Shown piece after piece: positions 7,194 through 8,111 of a stretch of DNA of 8,111 nt. The stretch covers positions 1 to 8,111 of the forward strand of contig JAJZLZ010000025.1 of assembly GCA_021850375.1 (NCBI GenBank), written 5' to 3'. The DNA comes from Microcaldota archaeon. GTDB taxonomy: Archaea; Micrarchaeota; Micrarchaeia; Micrarchaeales; Micrarchaeaceae. Both the position numbers and the translations under genes were made by a program. Numbering within the stretch: the stretch's first letter is position 1; each line of letters opens with the position of its first letter. The notes under the pieces were generated by a model. It was not told the origin of the DNA, did not search any database, and saw nothing but the letters and a program-made list of their open reading frames with translations.

Positions 7194-7203
7194 AATATAT
7201 AAA
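7194..7203 (-). promoter_or_regulatory. TATA box of the sdh operon promoter
   Basis: TTTATATATT on the minus strand is the clearest TATA box in the window. With usual archaeal spacing (about 26 bases from its centre), transcription would start near 7172-7176, at or very close to the second TTG codon of sdhA. That points to a leaderless or almost leaderless mRNA. Confidence 0.65.
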
Positions 7204-7204
7204 T

Positions 7205-7216
7205 AGGCATATGCCT
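7205..7216. promoter_or_regulatory. Perfect 12-bp palindrome next to the sdh TATA box, candidate operator
   Basis: AGGCATATGCCT is its own reverse complement. It begins one base upstream of the sdh TATA box, where the BRE element and activator or repressor sites usually lie. It is well placed for a dimeric regulator of the sdh operon; the regulator is unknown. Confidence 0.4.
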
Positions 7217-7291
7217 CTTTGATGAACCGAGGATAAATATTGAATCTTTATGATTTTAATATGTCTAACATTTATACATCCTTTATTATCC

Positions 7292-7326
7292 AAAGCGCTT
7301 AGCCAAAATACTCTAGAAAGCGCTTT
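7292..7326. repeat. Two AAAGCGCTT palindromic boxes, 25 bp apart
   Basis: AAAGCGCTT (7292-7300, inner 8 bases palindromic) and AAAGCGCTTT (7317-7326, perfect 10-bp palindrome) have centres 25 bp apart. Each lies beside a CTTTATTA: one copy at 7281-7288, the other at 7323-7330 overlapping the second box. This looks like a paired operator over the plus-strand promoter. Confidence 0.4.
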
Positions 7327-7330
7327 ATTA
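7323..7330 (+). promoter_or_regulatory. TATA-like element of the phosphodiesterase gene
   Basis: CTTTATTA lies 30-37 bases before the ATG at 7360, giving a predicted leader of only a few bases. There is no Shine-Dalgarno before that ATG. The spacing and sequence mirror the element before the lyase gene. Confidence 0.45.
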
Positions 7331-7359
7331 GTGTGCATACAAGCCTTATTGCTGGTTAG

Positions 7360-8111
7360 ATGGATTCATTTGCAACACTCCTTCAAAGAAACGGTATGAT
7401 ATTTCCAAATCTTAAGCGCAGCAATTTTGAGATCTTCAGGCAGCTGGAGGCAAAGAAGTCAGGCGATATGATAGGCGAAAAGGAGAAAAAAATAGTATTT
7501 ATAATAGATGGCATGGGCTGGAATCTTTTGCAGCTGGCGTTGAAGAGCTATCCTGATATATTGGAACATAATCCATATATGAAAATATCAAAAATACACA
7601 CGATATTTCCTTCAACAACTATGAATGTTCTACCTTCGCTATACAGCGCGATGCCAACTGCGCAGCACGGAGTAGTTGGAACCAAGCTGTTCATGCAGCA
7701 ATATGGTATGACAGTCAATTCCATAAAGATGATTCCTGCGGGGTTAAATGGCCAATATGGCAATATAAAGCCCGAACTGATCTTTCCACGCGGTAGGGTG
7801 GTTGATACATTAAAGCAGAAAGGGAAGCGCGTTTCAATCTTATCCCAAGAAGGTTTAGTAAATTCTGCAATGACTCGTGCGACATTTGATGCTGAGGATA
7901 TAATTCCGGTGATTGGCTTTGAGGACATGCTTGTAAAGGCGCGCAGGCTAGTTAAGCAAAATGGGCCAGAATACATATTTGGCTACAATGAACTATTGGA
8001 CCACGCGGAGCACACATATAATTATAGGGAAGAAGAGCCTTTGGAACTACTACTCTCAATGCTGCGATCATTAGACAGCATTCTTTTAAGGCACATAAAA
8101 GGCTCAAATTA
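7360..8111 (+). CDS. Alkaline-phosphatase-superfamily phosphodiesterase, 3'-truncated by the window edge
   Basis: The first 250 residues of a cytoplasmic-looking protein (no signal peptide or membrane helix) of the type I phosphodiesterase/nucleotide pyrophosphatase group in the alkaline phosphatase superfamily. KIVFIIDGMGWNLL has Asp50 as a metal ligand. FPSTTMNVLPSLYSAMPTAQ (83-102), followed by HGVVGT, contains the probable nucleophile Thr87. FGYNELLDHAEHTY has Asp214 and His218 in the second metal-ligand position (D-x3-H). Later ligands (usual D-H pair and final H) lie beyond the edge. The ATG at 7360 directly follows an in-frame TAG, so it is the first possible start. Such enzymes cut phosphate mono- or diesters of nucleotides, phospholipids or sugar phosphates; the substrate cannot be told here. 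It is divergent from the sdh operon, with no evident functional tie. Confidence 0.85.
   Translation, partial: MDSFATLLQRNGMIFPNLKRSNFEIFRQLEAKKSGDMIGEKEKKIVFIIDGMGWNLLQLALKSYPDILEHNPYMKISKIHTIFPSTTMNVLPSLYSAMPTAQHGVVGTKLFMQQYGMTVNSIKMIPAGLNGQYGNIKPELIFPRGRVVDTLKQKGKRVSILSQEGLVNSAMTRATFDAEDIIPVIGFEDMLVKARRLVKQNGPEYIFGYNELLDHAEHTYNYREEEPLELLLSMLRSLDSILLRHIKGSN

Larger units (their letters stand above)
7186..7359. other. Divergent intergenic promoter region
   Basis: These 174 bases separate sdhA (minus) from the phosphodiesterase gene (plus). They hold the sdh TATA box and palindrome at the left end and the plus-strand promoter and AAGCGCTT repeats at the right. The middle (about 7217-7280) is AT-rich and I see nothing definite in it. 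Small open frames here look spurious. Confidence 0.7.

Noticed and set aside
7187..7338. 48-codon minus-strand open frame, in frame with sdhA and ending in TGA just before its TTG
   Set aside because: It spans the TATA box, palindrome and repeats and adds nothing resembling an SdhA N-terminus; TGA read-through is not supported.
7250..7402. About 50-codon plus-strand open frame overlapping the phosphodiesterase start
   Set aside because: Different frame from a clearly recognisable gene, runs through promoter motifs, and has no start signal.
7548..7976. 142-codon antisense frame opposite the phosphodiesterase
   Set aside because: The opposite strand encodes the conserved nucleophile and metal motifs; this frame shows no family features.
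1..8111. CRISPR arrays, tRNA or rRNA genes, insertion sequences, attachment sites
   Set aside because: No spaced direct repeats, cloverleaf-like sequence, transposase or terminal inverted repeats were seen; coding density leaves little room.

Overview
The window holds eight protein-coding genes and almost no spare DNA. It looks archaeal. Arg is mostly AGG/AGA and Ile often ATA. The first genes of transcription units have a TATA-like element about 30 bases before the start and no Shine-Dalgarno. Genes inside the operon keep strong Shine-Dalgarno sequences. A surface protein carries 18 N-glycosylation sequons. Moderate-to-low GC, tight packing and the gene mix would suit a DPANN/ARMAN-like (Micrarchaeota or Parvarchaeota) or Thermoplasmatales-like archaeon; this placement is inference and no rRNA or marker gene settles it.

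Layout: (1) 1-1188, plus strand: 3' part of a class II lysyl-tRNA synthetase gene whose start lies outside the window. (2) 1222-7185, minus strand, read right to left: sdhA, sdhB and sdhC (joined by ATGA overlaps), a 56-residue two-helix membrane protein 4 bases further on, then after 85 bases a fumarase/aspartase-superfamily lyase, and 3 bases later a membrane-anchored CAP-domain surface protein. (3) 7186-7359: divergent promoter region with a clear TATA box, a perfect 12-bp palindrome, and a repeated AAGCGCTT / CTTTATTA motif. (4) 7360-8111, plus strand: 5' part of an alkaline-phosphatase-superfamily phosphodiesterase that runs off the right edge.

The minus-strand cluster is a fumarate-centred module. 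SdhABC interconverts succinate and fumarate and passes electrons to or from the quinone pool. The adjacent lyase interconverts fumarate with malate or, as its signature residues suggest, with aspartate plus ammonia. The membrane subunit is not the usual haem-binding SdhC/D pair. It resembles the single five-helix SdhC of the actinobacterial type F complex II, which carries a membrane-embedded Rieske-type [2Fe-2S] cluster, and the conserved Cys and His candidates are all present. The small membrane protein encoded straight after sdhC is the best candidate here for something undescribed: a possible accessory subunit of this complex.
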